From the NCBI RefSeq assembly GCF_947489035.1, contig NZ_CANLCI010000020.1, forward strand, positions 1 to 64,000: a stretch of DNA of 64,000 bases. The letters run 5' to 3'. The stretch comes from an uncultured Ferrimonas sp. Its GTDB lineage: Bacteria; Pseudomonadota; Gammaproteobacteria; Enterobacterales; Shewanellaceae. Both the position numbers and the translations under genes were made by a program. The notes under the pieces were generated by a model. That model was not told the origin of the DNA and searched no databases. It saw only the letters and a program-made list of their open reading frames with translations. Position 1 is the stretch's first letter, and every line of letters begins with the position of its first letter. Below, one piece after another: positions 1 through 9,894 of this stretch.

Positions 1-75
1 GGAGCGGCACATGAGGTTCGAACTCATGACCTCGACCTTGGCAAGGTCGCGCTCTACCAACTGAGCTAGTGCCGC
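1..75 (-). tRNA. tRNA-Gly (GCC anticodon)
   Basis: The reverse strand folds as a complete cloverleaf. The 7-bp acceptor stem pairs 69-75 with 4-10, the D-loop reads AGTTGGTA, the anticodon loop TTGCCAA carries GCC, and the T-loop is TTCGAAC. It ends in discriminator T followed by CC at the window edge; the last A of CCA would lie just outside, so CCA appears to be genome-encoded. It reads glycine GGC/GGU codons. Confidence 0.95.
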
Positions 76-179
76 ATCACAACGCTTTGCAACGAACAGT
101 TGTCGTCAAAAGCGAGGCCGCATTATAAGGGAAATCCTCATGCTGACAACCCCCGAAACAGCAATTTTTTACTGCTTGC

Positions 180-725
180 TCAAATTTTGAAAACAGTTTG
201 GCGATAAAATGACAATTCAGCAATGGATTCGCGAATATCATCAAGCGCTTGGTGCGATCCGCTCTTACTAAACTGTTCCAACAGTTCTGGCTGCCAGCGG
301 CGCGTCAGCTCTTTAATGGTGCTGACATCCAAGTAACGGTAGTGGAAATACGCTTCCAACTGCGGCATCTGCTTCACCAAGAAGCGTCGATCTTGGCCAA
401 TGCTGTTGCCACAAATCGGTGACTTACCTTCTGGCACCCATTGCTGCAGAAACTCGATAGTCTGCGCTTGCGCCTCTTCAATGCTGACGCTGTCGTGGCG
501 CACACGCTCAACCAAACCGCTTTCGCCGTGGGTACGCACATTCCAATCGTCCATTTTTGCCAGTTCACTTTCGCTCTGGTGCACCGCCAGCACCGGCCCT
601 TCAGCCAGCACATTCAATTGACTGTCGGTCACTATGGTGGCGATCTCGATGATCTTATGTTGTTCCGGATCCAGTCCGGTCATTTCCAAATCAATCCAGA
701 TCAGGTTGTTGGGATCTAGTGACAT
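180..725 (-). CDS. orn: Oligoribonuclease
   Basis: A 3'-5' exoribonuclease that degrades 2-5-nt RNA fragments (and pGpG) to mononucleotides in the cytoplasm, the last step of RNA turnover. The 181-aa protein has the full DEDDh set: D12 and E14 in WIDLEMTGL, a mid-protein D in NSIGQDRRF, and H and D in [13 protein letters not shown] near the C-terminus. Length is normal for the family. It is divergent from rsgA, with an 87-bp gap holding both promoters, as in enterobacteria. The pGpG role may matter here because a diguanylate cyclase lies at 18 kb. Confidence 0.96.
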   Translation of the reverse strand: MSLDPNNLIWIDLEMTGLDPEQHKIIEIATIVTDSQLNVLAEGPVLAVHQSESELAKMDDWNVRTHGESGLVERVRHDSVSIEEAQAQTIEFLQQWVPEGKSPICGNSIGQDRRFLVKQMPQLEAYFHYRYLDVSTIKELTRRWQPELLEQFSKSGSHQALDDIRESIAELSFYRQTVFKI

Positions 726-812
726 CGTACCCTCGCTTCGCAGCCATTTTCATCAGAACGTAGTATCATACGGGTTCTTTAGATTATTACCCACAGGTTA
801 GCTAGGAGCACC

Positions 813-1865
813 GTGAGCAAAGGCAAAAAAAAGCTGACTAAAGGTCAATTGCGCCGCGTTCGTGCCAATCGTGATAAGCGTTTGTCAGGAAAAAAAGATC
901 CGGTTTGGGAAAATGACCAACTCGGCCCGCAGATTTGGGGTCGGATCATCAGCCGCTTTGGCCAACACGCCGATGTCGAAACCAGCGCAGGCGAAGTGTT
1001 TCGCTGTAACCTGCGCCGCACCATCGGCAGCGTTGTGGTTGGCGACGAAGTGGAATGGCGCCAAGGCAATGAGATCAACGCAGGCATTGCCGGTGTGGTG
1101 GAAGCCGTGCACCCACGCCGCAGCGAACTGAAACGCCCAGACTATTACGATGGCCTGAAGCCGGTCGCCGCCAACATCGATCAAATGCTGATTGTCTCTG
1201 CGGTGGTGCCTGAACTCTCGGCCATGATCATCGACCGCTACTTAGTGGCCGCCGAAGACACCGGCATCCCGCCTATTTTGGTGCTCAACAAAATCGATCT
1301 GTTGGATGACGAAGGCTTAGAGGTGGTAAATCAGATTTTGGCGCCTTACCGCGAAATCGGTTACCCAATCCATCTGGTCAGCTCCACCACTGGCGAAGGA
1401 TTAGAGCAACTGCAGCAGCTGTTGCCTGACAACATCAGCATCTTTGTCGGCCAATCCGGTGTCGGTAAATCCTCAATCGTCAATACCCTGATGCCCGATC
1501 TGAACTTAGAGGTGGGCGAAGTATCAGAAAACTCCGGCCTTGGGCAGCACACCACCACCACCGCCAAGCTCTTACGCTTTCCCGGCGGCGGCGATCTCAT
1601 CGATTCCCCCGGAGTGCGTGAGTTTGCGTTGTGGCACCTAGAGGCGGATCGCGTAAGCTGGGGCTTTAAAGAGTTCCGCGATGTGCTGGGCAGCTGCAAG
1701 TTCCGAGATTGTAAGCACGGTAATGATCCCGGTTGCGCTTTGCGTCAGGCTGTGGAAGATGGCGTAATCAGCGTGCAACGCTTTGATAACTATCAACGAA
1801 TTTTAGAAACGATGGATACGGATCGCTCTACCCGTCACTTCGTCGACCCGCTTAAAGATAAATAG
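813..1865 (+). CDS. rsgA: Ribosome small-subunit GTPase RsgA
   Basis: A circularly permuted GTPase that acts late in 30S ribosome maturation. The 350-aa protein has an N-terminal basic segment, an OB fold, then the GTPase motifs in permuted order: NKID (159-162, G4), GQSGVGKS (213-220, G1) and DSPG (264-267, G3). A C-terminal zinc site follows, formed by C295, C300, H302 and C308. The start is GTG at 813, with AGGAG four bases upstream. psd follows after 18 bp, so rsgA-psd are probably cotranscribed. Confidence 0.96.
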   Translation: MSKGKKKLTKGQLRRVRANRDKRLSGKKDPVWENDQLGPQIWGRIISRFGQHADVETSAGEVFRCNLRRTIGSVVVGDEVEWRQGNEINAGIAGVVEAVHPRRSELKRPDYYDGLKPVAANIDQMLIVSAVVPELSAMIIDRYLVAAEDTGIPPILVLNKIDLLDDEGLEVVNQILAPYREIGYPIHLVSSTTGEGLEQLQQLLPDNISIFVGQSGVGKSSIVNTLMPDLNLEVGEVSENSGLGQHTTTTAKLLRFPGGGDLIDSPGVREFALWHLEADRVSWGFKEFRDVLGSCKFRDCKHGNDPGCALRQAVEDGVISVQRFDNYQRILETMDTDRSTRHFVDPLKDK

Positions 1866-1883
1866 AACAATAGAGGCAAGCTC

Positions 1884-2753
1884 GTGTCCTTGGACCAACT
1901 TAAAGTAAAACTGCAGTATCTGATGCCCCAACATGGCGTATCTCGACTGGTTGGCCGCTTTGCCGCCGCCAAATGCGGCAAAGCCACCACTGCCGCCATT
2001 AACTGGTTTATCAAGCAGTACAAGATCGACATGGATGAAGCGTTGATCGACGATCCAAACCAGTTTGAAACCTTCAACGACTTCTTTACCCGCGAATTGA
2101 AGCCGGGCCTGCGCCCATTAATTGGCGACGACAGCACCGTGATCCAACCGGTTGATGGCCGCGTTAGCCAAGCGGGCCCGATTAAGGTTAACCGCATCAT
2201 CCAAGCGAAGGGACACGACTACACCGTCGATACCCTGCTGGGCGGCCACGCTGAAGATGCCGATCCGTTTCGTGATGGCCACTTCACCACCATCTATCTG
2301 TCGCCACAGGATTACCACCGCATCCACATGCCGTGCAGCGGCACCCTGCGTAAGATGATCTACGTACCGGGGGATCTGTTCTCGGTTAACCCGTTAACCG
2401 CCGAAAACGTCCCGGGGCTGTTTGCTCGTAACGAACGAGTGGTCACCATTTTCGATACCGAACAAGGACCGATGGCGATGGTACTGGTTGGCGCCACCAT
2501 CGTGGCTTCAATTGAAACCGTTTGGGCTGGCACCATTACTCCACCAACTGGGGCGATGATGAGCTGGGAATACCCCGCGGATGGTTTAGGCGCAATTAAG
2601 CTAGAAAAAGGCGAAGAGATGGGTCGCTTTAAACTGGGCAGCACCATTGTTGCCTGTTTTGCCCCAGACTTTATCGATGATTTTGTTGCTGGCTTTACCC
2701 CTGGCGCGCAAACCCGTTTGGGCCAAATGATGGCGTTAACCAAAGCCAAATAA
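1884..2753 (+). CDS. psd: Phosphatidylserine decarboxylase proenzyme
   Basis: Makes phosphatidylethanolamine from phosphatidylserine at the inner membrane. The 289-aa proenzyme carries the self-cleavage motif LGST near the C-terminus; cleavage before S253 would leave a pyruvoyl alpha chain of about 37 residues and a long beta chain. The catalytic-region motifs YHRIHMP and FFTRELKPG are present. The start is GTG at 1884 after a purine-rich AGAGGCAAG. It sits between rsgA and mscM as in E. coli and is followed by a strong terminator. Confidence 0.96.
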   Translation: MSLDQLKVKLQYLMPQHGVSRLVGRFAAAKCGKATTAAINWFIKQYKIDMDEALIDDPNQFETFNDFFTRELKPGLRPLIGDDSTVIQPVDGRVSQAGPIKVNRIIQAKGHDYTVDTLLGGHAEDADPFRDGHFTTIYLSPQDYHRIHMPCSGTLRKMIYVPGDLFSVNPLTAENVPGLFARNERVVTIFDTEQGPMAMVLVGATIVASIETVWAGTITPPTGAMMSWEYPADGLGAIKLEKGEEMGRFKLGSTIVACFAPDFIDDFVAGFTPGAQTRLGQMMALTKAK

Positions 2754-2780
2754 GGTTCGCCGTAGCAGCATCATTTACCA

Positions 2781-2804
2781 AGGAGGCCATCGGCCTCCTT
2801 TTTG
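2781..2804 (+). terminator. Rho-independent terminator after psd
   Basis: An 8-bp GC-rich stem (AGGAGGCC/GGCCTCCT) with a 3-nt loop is followed by a run of Ts. It ends the rsgA-psd transcript, so mscM probably has its own promoter between here and 2917. Confidence 0.9.
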
Positions 2805-2916
2805 TTGGCGCAGCCAAAATATTGCCACCGAAAAAGCCGCTAACAGCAATAGTTTCAGGGCATTATCTCGGCTAATATTATGCCGTGATTTTGGCCCTTC
2901 GACTAAGTTGTACACC

Positions 2917-5900
2917 ATGTGGCGCTCTTCCCTGTTTTGCCTGTTTTTGTTGCTCACCTTCACCAGCCAAGCCGCTGGTCCTTTTTCATTGGAACGTCGG
3001 CTTAACCCCTTTGGGGTGCAACAAGGCCAAGCGATCACCCTCGCGCAGTGGCAACAGCAAAGCAGTCAGCTCCAGCAACAGGGGCAGCAGCATCAGCAAC
3101 TGCTCGAGATGTTCAGCCAGCGCCAAGCCCAACTGCAGCAGCAGTTGCAGCAGCCACTGTCGAGCCAAGTGGATCCAAGCCAAGATCTCAGCCAGCAAAG
3201 TTCCATGGCTCACAACCAGTTGCAACAGCTTAAAACCAGCAGCAACACCTTAACCGAGCGCCTAACCGAACTGCGCGGGCGCTTAGATGCCCTGCCCGAC
3301 GCCGAACAACAAGCCAACCAACAGTGGCAGTTGGCGCAGCAGCAAAACAACAGCAGCCCCATCGCCCAAGCACAACAGCGTTATTTCCGTCAGCTGGAAC
3401 AAACGCTGATCTTGGAACAACAAGCCTTGCCACGGCAGATCCAGCTGCTGCAGCTGCAACAACGGCTGGTGCAAAGCCAACAGGCGGATCTGGAGCTGCG
3501 GCTGCGTAATCTCAGCAACGCCACTACGGCAGCCCGTCGAGCCCAAAGCCGTGCCGCCATTACCTCGGCCTATCAAGGGATCAACGCCGATACCGCGCTG
3601 TCGCGCCTCAGCGAGCAAAACGCCAACTACGCCCGCGCGTTGGCCGAAGCTAATGGCCGCCTCGAACAGATCAACCGCAGCCTGATCCGCACCGAACAAC
3701 AACACCAAAGCCTGTCGGCCGAGCACAACATCACCCGCGAACAATTGGACTGGCCCAGCAACAGCGCGGGGTTGGGCCAAGCGTTGATCCAGCGCTTAAA
3801 GCGGCTGCAACAGAATTGGCCAACGCCGCTGGATGGCAGCATCATTACCCAGTCTCGTGTGAACCGATACGACTACGAGCTCAAGCGCGAAAAGCTGCAA
3901 CGACAGCTGCAACAACCCATCGACAACAACGCCAAACACAAACTGGTCGAGCGCCAATACCAGCTGTTGCAGCAGCTGCTGCAAGCCAACGAGCAGCTGA
4001 TGGTGGATTTCAGTCGCCTTAAGCTGCAGCAAGATCAGCTCACCCGCTTAAACCAGCGCTTCCAAGATCTGATCACCGAAAACATGTTGTGGCTGGCCAA
4101 TGCTCGGCCGCTGGACAGCACTATTTTCAGCGAACTGTGGTTCAGCCTGACTTGGCTGTTTGATGGCCAGCGTCTGCAGGAGTTGCAGCAATCAATCAAC
4201 CACAACAGCCTGTATTGGTCGTGGTGGTTACTGCTGGTGGTCTTCTTAGCGGCGGTGCTGGATCTCAGCCGCAATCGCTTAGCCCGCAGCCGCGAAGCAC
4301 ACGCACGGTTTGTCGGTAACGTAACCCAAGATAAATTTAGCGCCTCCACCCAAGCGATGGCACTGGCCTTTGGCTACAGCCTGTTGCTGCCCGCGCCGCT
4401 GTGGGTGGCTGGGCTGATCTTCTACCACGGCGACGGCAGTAACTTTGCCCACGCCGTTGGCGCGGGGTTACTGGGGTTGGCCTTAGTTGGCCAGTTTTAT
4501 TGGTTACTGCATCAGTTGTGTCACCCCAACGGGCTGTTGGTGGCGCACTTTCGCCGCAATCCCCCCTTGGTGGCACGCACCTTGGCCTTTTTGGCGCGGA
4601 TGCACGTGCTCGGCGCGCCGGCGGTGGCCATCATTGCCTTAACGCAAGTGGTCGAACTGACCCAGCTGCGCGACAGCTTAGGGCGATTGGCCTTTATTGG
4701 CCTGTGTTTGTTGCTGTTTTCGGTGTATCGCCAGCTGGCCAAATTCGCCGAAGAATACCACCGCTTTCACAGCCATCGCGGCACCAACCGGCGCTTGCTG
4801 GAACGGCTGCTGTGGCAAGCCTTAACCCTGTTGCCGTTGCTGGCCTTAGCGCTGACGGTGCAAGGCTATTACTACAGCGCCCAACAGGCACTGGGGCAGG
4901 CGCAGATCACCGTTACCGTAGGGGCGCTGTACCTGCTCAGCTACCTGATGGTGAAACGGCGCATCTTAATTGAACGGCGCCGCTTGCAGCTGGCACAGGC
5001 GCGGGCCAAACGCGCCGAGCTGCTGGCGCAACGTGAAAAAGACAAAGTGGATGGCAACCTCAGCATCGATGGCACCCTCGACATGCCCGAAGAGCCGCAG
5101 ATCGATCTGGATACCATCTCCACTCAATCGTTGGGGCTGATGCGCTCGGTGCTGATCTTGGCGTTTGTGTTCTCGTTGGTGGCGCTATGGAGCCAAACCC
5201 ATCCGGCGGTGTTCAGCTTTTTGGATTCGATCACCTTGTATTCCAGCAGCCAGATGATTGGCGGGGTCGAGCAAGCGCTGCCAATCACCCTAAAATCCAT
5301 TGTGGCCGCAGCGCTGTTTGGCGGCTTCAGCTACCTGATTGCCAGCAACCTGCCCGGCTTGTTAGAGCTGGTGATCCTGCAGCGGCTGGATCTCACCCCC
5401 GGCACCGGCTTTGCTATCTCCACCATCAGCAAATACTTGGTGTACCTGTTCGGCACCATCGCCACCTTTTCTGCCTTAGGGTTAGCGTGGAGCCAGATGC
5501 AGTGGCTGATCGCCGCGCTGACCGTTGGCTTGGGCTTTGGCTTGCAAGAGATTTTCGCCAACTTCATCTCCGGCCTGATCATCCTGTTTGAAAAGCCGAT
5601 CCGCATTGGCGACACCGTCACCATCCGCGATCTCACCGGCACGGTCTCTAAAATTCAGATCCGCGCCACCACCATCGTTGATTGGGATCGAAAAGAGATC
5701 ATCGTGCCCAACAAGGCGTTCATCACCGAGCAGCTGGTGAACTGGTCGCTGTCGGACGCCATTACTCGAGTGATCCTAAAAGTTTCGGTGGCGCGCGAGT
5801 CCGATCCGGCCTTGGTTGATGCGGTGCTGCATCAGGCGGTCAGCGAATGCCCACTCGCGTTAGAGCAACCGGCGGCGGAGATCTTCTTCGATGGCTTTAC

Positions 5901-6087
5901 CGGCCACACCCAAAACTTCGAAGTGCGGGTGTATGCCGACGAGATGGGCAAACGCTGGCCGCTGCGTCACGATCTGCACATGCGCATTAACGCCAAGTTC
6001 AAAGACGCAGGCATCGTCATGGCCTATCCGCAAATGGACTTGCACATCAACAACGAAGTGAAAGAGACTGGCTTAATTCGCAGTTAA
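2917..6087 (+). CDS. mscM: Large MscS-type mechanosensitive channel (MscM/MscK-like)
   Basis: An inner-membrane channel that opens under hypo-osmotic stress. From ATG 2917 it is 1056 aa. There is a signal peptide (MWRSSLFCLFLLLTFTSQAA), then a Q/L-rich periplasmic coiled-coil region to about residue 430, about eight hydrophobic helices, and a C-terminal MscS core with GLGFGLQEIFANFISGL and FEKPIRIGD. An in-frame TTG at 2908 would add only three residues; I prefer 2917 because it places the signal peptide correctly. It follows psd as mscM (yjeP) does in E. coli. The very Gln-rich N-terminal domain is poorly conserved within the family, so MscM versus MscK is assigned by synteny. Confidence 0.9.
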   Translation: MWRSSLFCLFLLLTFTSQAAGPFSLERRLNPFGVQQGQAITLAQWQQQSSQLQQQGQQHQQLLEMFSQRQAQLQQQLQQPLSSQVDPSQDLSQQSSMAHNQLQQLKTSSNTLTERLTELRGRLDALPDAEQQANQQWQLAQQQNNSSPIAQAQQRYFRQLEQTLILEQQALPRQIQLLQLQQRLVQSQQADLELRLRNLSNATTAARRAQSRAAITSAYQGINADTALSRLSEQNANYARALAEANGRLEQINRSLIRTEQQHQSLSAEHNITREQLDWPSNSAGLGQALIQRLKRLQQNWPTPLDGSIITQSRVNRYDYELKREKLQRQLQQPIDNNAKHKLVERQYQLLQQLLQANEQLMVDFSRLKLQQDQLTRLNQRFQDLITENMLWLANARPLDSTIFSELWFSLTWLFDGQRLQELQQSINHNSLYWSWWLLLVVFLAAVLDLSRNRLARSREAHARFVGNVTQDKFSASTQAMALAFGYSLLLPAPLWVAGLIFYHGDGSNFAHAVGAGLLGLALVGQFYWLLHQLCHPNGLLVAHFRRNPPLVARTLAFLARMHVLGAPAVAIIALTQVVELTQLRDSLGRLAFIGLCLLLFSVYRQLAKFAEEYHRFHSHRGTNRRLLERLLWQALTLLPLLALALTVQGYYYSAQQALGQAQITVTVGALYLLSYLMVKRRILIERRRLQLAQARAKRAELLAQREKDKVDGNLSIDGTLDMPEEPQIDLDTISTQSLGLMRSVLILAFVFSLVALWSQTHPAVFSFLDSITLYSSSQMIGGVEQALPITLKSIVAAALFGGFSYLIASNLPGLLELVILQRLDLTPGTGFAISTISKYLVYLFGTIATFSALGLAWSQMQWLIAALTVGLGFGLQEIFANFISGLIILFEKPIRIGDTVTIRDLTGTVSKIQIRATTIVDWDRKEIIVPNKAFITEQLVNWSLSDAITRVILKVSVARESDPALVDAVLHQAVSECPLALEQPAAEIFFDGFTGHTQNFEVRVYADEMGKRWPLRHDLHMRINAKFKDAGIVMAYPQMDLHINNEVKETGLIRS

Positions 6088-6103
6088 CTCAAGGTGTTCA
6101 GGG

Positions 6104-6865
6104 ATGAAGATTATTGCCCACCGTGGTGCCAGCGCCGCCGCCATTGAAAATACGCTGGCGGCGATGCAGCTGGCACTGGAGCACGGGGCTGACGCCATCG
6201 AACTGGATGTGCATCTGTGCCAACAGCAGTTGGTGGTGTTTCACGATTTTAGCGTGAATCAACTCAGCAACGGCCGCGGCCAAATCGCGGAGTTAACCTT
6301 GGCTCAACTGCAAGCCCTGCAGCTGCACCCCAAGCGCGGCAGCGCCTTAGCCAAAACCCAGCCGCAGCTGCGCGCCCAGATCCCCACCCTGTGGCAGGTG
6401 CTCGAAGCGCTGGCCGACAGCGGCATTGATATCAATATCGAGCTCAAAGGGGCCAACTGCGCCCAAGCACTGCCGCCACTGCTGCAACAAGCGGAGCAAC
6501 GGCTGGGCTATCGGCCCGAGCAATTCATTATTTCGAGCTTCGATGGCGCCCAGCTGCAAGTGCTGCGTCAGCAGACCAAGCGATACCCCATTGGTGCCCT
6601 AACCGAACAGTGCCCTGCTGATTTGGCGCAATTTGCCAGCGACTTACACGCCGGTGCCCTGCACGCCAATCGCCGTACCATTACCCCAGCACTGATTGAT
6701 GACGCCCATCAACGAGGGTTAACAGTGTACGTTTATACCGTTAACAGCCCCACAGAGGTGCGCCGCATGGCCGCCCTTGGCGTTGATGGCATCTTTACCG
6801 ATCACCCTAAGCGCAGCCGCGAACTGCTGCAGCTCACAACGTCATGCCAAGGTTGGCTTACATGA
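6104..6865 (+). CDS. Glycerophosphodiester phosphodiesterase
   Basis: Hydrolyses glycerophosphodiesters from phospholipid turnover to glycerol-3-phosphate and an alcohol. The 253-aa protein has the GDPD signatures: IAHRGAS with ENT at the N-terminus, ELDVH and FHDF for metal binding and catalysis, NIELK in the barrel, and a late VYTVN/GVDGIFTDHP. There is no signal peptide, so it is probably the cytoplasmic UgpQ-like type rather than periplasmic GlpQ. It lies 16 bp after mscM and its stop overlaps the next start in an ATGA. Confidence 0.92.
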   Translation: MKIIAHRGASAAAIENTLAAMQLALEHGADAIELDVHLCQQQLVVFHDFSVNQLSNGRGQIAELTLAQLQALQLHPKRGSALAKTQPQLRAQIPTLWQVLEALADSGIDINIELKGANCAQALPPLLQQAEQRLGYRPEQFIISSFDGAQLQVLRQQTKRYPIGALTEQCPADLAQFASDLHAGALHANRRTITPALIDDAHQRGLTVYVYTVNSPTEVRRMAALGVDGIFTDHPKRSRELLQLTTSCQGWLT

Positions 6866-7761
6866 TTGCGATCCTCTCTGCTCGTCACTTTAACCGCTAC
6901 CAGCGTTTACTCGCCCCCCATCAGATTGAGTGCAGCGCAGATCCGGCCGCCGCCGACGTGTGGCTGGCTGAACCGGCACTCGCCGCCAAGGCGCTGCAAC
7001 AGGGGCATCGGCCACGCTGGATCGCCAGTGTCTATGCTGGAGTGGATGCGTTGCTGCAAAGCGGGATCGAAGCCGATTATCAGCTCACGAATGTGCGCGA
7101 AGTGTTTGGCCCACTGATGACCGAATACGTGTTTGCCCAACTGCTAAGCCGTTTACGCCAACTGCCCCGCTACGCCGAAGCCCAGCAACAACAGCAGTGG
7201 CGTCCCAAAGGGTACGGCAGTCTTGCCCAACAAACCCTTGTGCTGGTTGGCACCGGTAATATTGGCCAGTGCATCGCTAAAGCCGCCAACGCCTTCGGCA
7301 TGACCGTGATCGGAGTGAATACTGACGGTCGCGACATCGACGGCTTTCAGCGCTGCTATCCCAGCAACCAATTGCACCAAGCGCTCGCTCAGGGGGATGC
7401 GGTGGTCTCGATCTTGCCCAGCACCAGCGCCACCGAAAAGCGGTTTGATGCCAGCGCCTTTGCGGCGATGAAAGCCGAGGCCGGCTTTATTAACGTTGGC
7501 CGTGGCAGCGCCGTAGATACCAACGCCTTAACCGCAGCCTTAACCGAGCAGCGGTTGGCCTTTGCGGTGCTGGATGTGTTCGAGCAAGAACCGTTGCCGT
7601 CGTCGTCGCCGTTGTGGCACTGCCCCAATCTCACCATTACCCCGCACATCGCCGCCGCCAGCTTCCCCGAACAGGTTGCGAGCCAGTTTATCGACAACCT
7701 CCAGCGCGACCGTCAAGGCGAGCCGTTATGGCATTTAGTGGATAAGCAAAAAGGCTATTAA
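6862..7761 (+). CDS. D-2-hydroxyacid dehydrogenase (GhrA-like)
   Basis: An NAD(P)-dependent reductase, probably of glyoxylate/hydroxypyruvate. It has the Rossmann motif GTGNIGQCIAKA and the catalytic triad of the family: R in NVGRGSAVD, E in DVFEQEPLP and H in ITPHIAA. I choose ATG 6862, which overlaps the upstream stop as ATGA and has AAGG nine bases before it; an ATG at 6844 would add six residues. At about 299 aa it matches GhrA-type enzymes. The exact substrate cannot be read from the sequence. Confidence 0.88.
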   Translation: MIAILSARHFNRYQRLLAPHQIECSADPAAADVWLAEPALAAKALQQGHRPRWIASVYAGVDALLQSGIEADYQLTNVREVFGPLMTEYVFAQLLSRLRQLPRYAEAQQQQQWRPKGYGSLAQQTLVLVGTGNIGQCIAKAANAFGMTVIGVNTDGRDIDGFQRCYPSNQLHQALAQGDAVVSILPSTSATEKRFDASAFAAMKAEAGFINVGRGSAVDTNALTAALTEQRLAFAVLDVFEQEPLPSSSPLWHCPNLTITPHIAAASFPEQVASQFIDNLQRDRQGEPLWHLVDKQKGY

Positions 7762-7887
7762 CCCTGAGTAAAGTGCGACAACTGCCGCACTCAGATCGCA
7801 GCTTCTGCTGCCTTGCCACCCAGTTCACGGTTTTTAATAACCACTTGAATCAAATTCGCGAGGTTTTGGTCTATTATCGAATTGGAC

Positions 7888-7904
7888 ATGCGAATCGTTT
7901 GCAT
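7888..7904. promoter_or_regulatory. Fur-like inverted repeat upstream of bfd
   Basis: ATGCGAATCGTTTGCAT is an inverted repeat (TGC[G/A]AA arms in 7-1-7 layout) resembling a Fur box. It lies 44 bp before bfd. The hexamer TTGGAC at 7882-7887 ends right where it begins, so a promoter could overlap it. Bfd is Fur-repressed in E. coli, which fits. The match to consensus is partial. Confidence 0.5.
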
Positions 7905-7947
7905 TTACGCTTCGTCCTGTTGTTCAAATTGATACTGGAGCCAAACG

Positions 7948-8139
7948 ATGTACATCTGTGTTTGCTATGGCGTAACCGACTCTCAGGTTAAACACGCGGT
8001 CGAACAAGGCGCTGATGATCTGAAAAGTCTGCAGGAAAAGCTGCAGGTCGGCCGTCAATGCGGCAAGTGCATCAAGGCCACCATTGAGATGATGGAGCAA
8101 ACCAAAGATCTTACCCCTAATTACTATCAGGTAGCCTAA
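7948..8139 (+). CDS. bfd: Bacterioferritin-associated ferredoxin
   Basis: A [2Fe-2S] protein that docks on bacterioferritin and passes electrons to release stored iron. The 63-aa protein carries the four cluster cysteines C4, C6, C38 and C41 in the spacing typical of Bfd (CVC and CGKC). bfr follows 133 bp downstream on the same strand. A Fur-like palindrome upstream suggests induction by iron starvation. Confidence 0.95.
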   Translation: MYICVCYGVTDSQVKHAVEQGADDLKSLQEKLQVGRQCGKCIKATIEMMEQTKDLTPNYYQVA

Positions 8140-8185
8140 GCCCAGCGCTTTGTCTGCTTAGCCGTTGCTCGGCAATTCTGCTTTT

Positions 8186-8211
8186 GGCGCAGTGTATTTA
8201 TACGCTGCGCC
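8186..8211 (+). terminator. Hairpin between bfd and bfr
   Basis: An 11-bp stem (GGCGCAGTGTA/TACGCTGCGCC, one wobble pair) has a TTTA loop and is followed by TTGTC. The T-run is weak, so it may act as an attenuator or partial terminator that lets bfd and bfr be expressed at different levels. Confidence 0.5.
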
Positions 8212-8272
8212 TTGTCACGTCCCCAAATCTTTGCCATGTTTGACCAACACATTCACTGCTGGATGCAATGTC

Positions 8273-8755
8273 ATGAAAGCCGATCCAAAAGTTATTGCAT
8301 GTTTAAACAAAGTGTTGGGCAACGAACTTATCGCCATCAATCAGTACTTCTTACACTCGCGCATGTACAAAGACTGGGGCTTGCACCAGCTTGGGGATTA
8401 CGAGTACCACGAGTCCATCGACGAGATGAAACACGCCGATTGGCTGATTGAGCGGATCCTGTTTCTGGAGGGACTGCCCAACCTGCAAAGCCTTGGCAAG
8501 TTACGCATTGGGGAACACACCCAAGAGATGCTGCAGTGCGATTTAGCACTCGAAATGGACGCCATTCCCGATCTGCGCGACGGCATTGAATACTGTGAGT
8601 CGATCCGCGATTACGTCAGCCGCGATCTAATGCAGCGGATCCTCGATTCCGAAGAGGAACACGTGGATTGGCTGGAAACCCAGTTATCGTTGATCGAAAA
8701 AGTGGGCATTGAAAATTACCAACAAAGCCAAATGGGGCAACAGCCCGCCGGCTAA
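8273..8755 (+). CDS. bfr: Bacterioferritin
   Basis: A 24-subunit haem-containing ferritin that oxidises and stores iron. From ATG 8273 it is 160 aa, normal for Bfr. Ferroxidase residues E18, E51 and H54 are present, with later glutamates and H130 in [12 protein letters not shown]52 is the expected axial haem ligand. Residues upstream of M1 in the open frame show no similarity to the family, so the later start is chosen even though its ribosome-binding site is weak (GGATG). It pairs functionally with bfd upstream. Confidence 0.94.
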   Translation: MKADPKVIACLNKVLGNELIAINQYFLHSRMYKDWGLHQLGDYEYHESIDEMKHADWLIERILFLEGLPNLQSLGKLRIGEHTQEMLQCDLALEMDAIPDLRDGIEYCESIRDYVSRDLMQRILDSEEEHVDWLETQLSLIEKVGIENYQQSQMGQQPAG

Positions 8756-8798
8756 GCGTTACTAACAGCACAACCGGTTCACGGAGGAGCCCACCCAG

Positions 8799-9059
8799 AT
8801 GTTCGATAAGGTAGAGACACTTTTCAATTCCGCTAACTACGGCTTTATGGCGCTGGCCGCCCTCGCCATTGTTGTGGTGTGGTTTCTTCCAGCGCTGCTG
8901 GCGCTTATTTTTAATCGCAAACATGTTAAATACATTGCCATGGCGTGTGTGCCCGCGGGGCTCTCTTTTGTCGCTTGGGGCGCTGTTTTGGTGTGGGCGT
9001 GCACCGGTAAGGTGGCCAGCCGATTCGCCAGCAAAGTGGCGGCAGATAAAGCCGTTTAA
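8799..9059 (+). CDS. Small two-helix membrane protein, superinfection-immunity-like
   Basis: An 86-aa protein with two hydrophobic helices (about 16-38 and 48-68) separated by a short basic loop, and a basic, Ala/Lys-rich tail. The pattern of WFLPALLALIFNRKH followed by GAVLVWACTG resembles the family named after the phage T4 superinfection immunity protein, common as a chromosomal gene of unknown role. AGGAG precedes the ATG and a strong terminator follows. The family assignment is from recall of pattern only. Confidence 0.6.
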   Translation: MFDKVETLFNSANYGFMALAALAIVVVWFLPALLALIFNRKHVKYIAMACVPAGLSFVAWGAVLVWACTGKVASRFASKVAADKAV

Positions 9060-9074
9060 GCGCAAGGTTGGCTC

Positions 9075-9102
9075 AAAAAAGCCCGCAACTGCGGGCTTTT
9101 TT
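9075..9102. terminator. Bidirectional terminator between the small membrane protein and znuB-like gene
   Basis: A 12-bp stem (AAAAAAGCCCGC/GCGGGCTTTTTT) with loop AACT has A- and T-runs on both sides, so it can stop transcription from both convergent genes. Confidence 0.92.
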
Positions 9103-9114
9103 AATGGCTTATCC

Positions 9115-9894
9115 TCAATCGAGCGACTTCACCTCAACATTGAGATCCTGCGGTAAGGGCAACAGCCGGATCACCAACGCCACCGCGGCCAACACCATCA
9201 CAATGGTGGCCCCAGCCGGCAGATCCCAACGCAGCGACAACGCCAAGCCCATCAAGTAAGCGCACACGCCCACCAGATAACCGCCCACCAAAGCCGCCGC
9301 TCCGTGCAAGCGATTCACCGCCAGCGCCGGCAGGATCAAACTGGCAAACACCAGATACACGCCAACCAACTGCACCGAGAACGTAATCATTAAGGCAAAC
9401 AGCGGATAGAAGGCGCGGCCAACCAGCAGCGACGGTCGCCACCACAGCAGCGCACACACCGCCACCGTCGCAATCGCCGGCCACAACAGCGCCGGCCAAT
9501 CGCTCCACAGGATCTGGCCAGAGAGCAGCTGCTTCAGCAGTTCGCCACCATGAGGATCATTGGCCAACACCAGCATTGCCGCCACCGCCGACAGCACATA
9601 CAGGCAGCCGATCACCGCCTCCAGTTCTGTTTTGGCAATCCGTTCGAGCCACGCAATCAAGCCAGCGCCTGCCAGCGCAAACAGCAGCGGCAGCCACCAA
9701 TGCACCCCAGGCAGGTGGTGCAACAGGTGCGAGGTACTGGCCAGTACCGCCCCAAACGCGGCGATCTGGGCAATGGCCAAATCGATGAAGATGATGCCAC
9801 GGCGCAGCACTTGCTGCCCCATCACCACATGGCTGGCTAACACGATAAGCCCAGCCACTAAGGCGGGCAGCACAATGCTGATGTTTTCGCTCAT
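9115..9894 (-). CDS. Metal ABC transporter permease, ZnuB-like
   Basis: An inner-membrane permease of the ABC-3 family for zinc or manganese. The 259-aa protein has about seven to eight hydrophobic helices, with the family-typical start (GLIVLASHVVMGQQVLRRG), the FIDLAIAQIAAFG segment, and VGVYLVFASLILPA. Its start overlaps the upstream binding-protein stop by 4 bp (ATGA), so the two are cotranscribed. No ATP-binding subunit is encoded next to it or elsewhere in the window; it must borrow one or the system is incomplete. Zinc is the likelier substrate given the His-rich barrel in the cluster. Confidence 0.85.
   Translation of the reverse strand: MSENISIVLPALVAGLIVLASHVVMGQQVLRRGIIFIDLAIAQIAAFGAVLASTSHLLHHLPGVHWWLPLLFALAGAGLIAWLERIAKTELEAVIGCLYVLSAVAAMLVLANDPHGGELLKQLLSGQILWSDWPALLWPAIATVAVCALLWWRPSLLVGRAFYPLFALMITFSVQLVGVYLVFASLILPALAVNRLHGAAALVGGYLVGVCAYLMGLALSLRWDLPAGATIVMVLAAVALVIRLLPLPQDLNVEVKSLD

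Noticed and set aside
8165..8272. N-terminal extension of bacterioferritin.
   Set aside because: The extra 36 residues are unlike the family, and the normal start lies at 8273.
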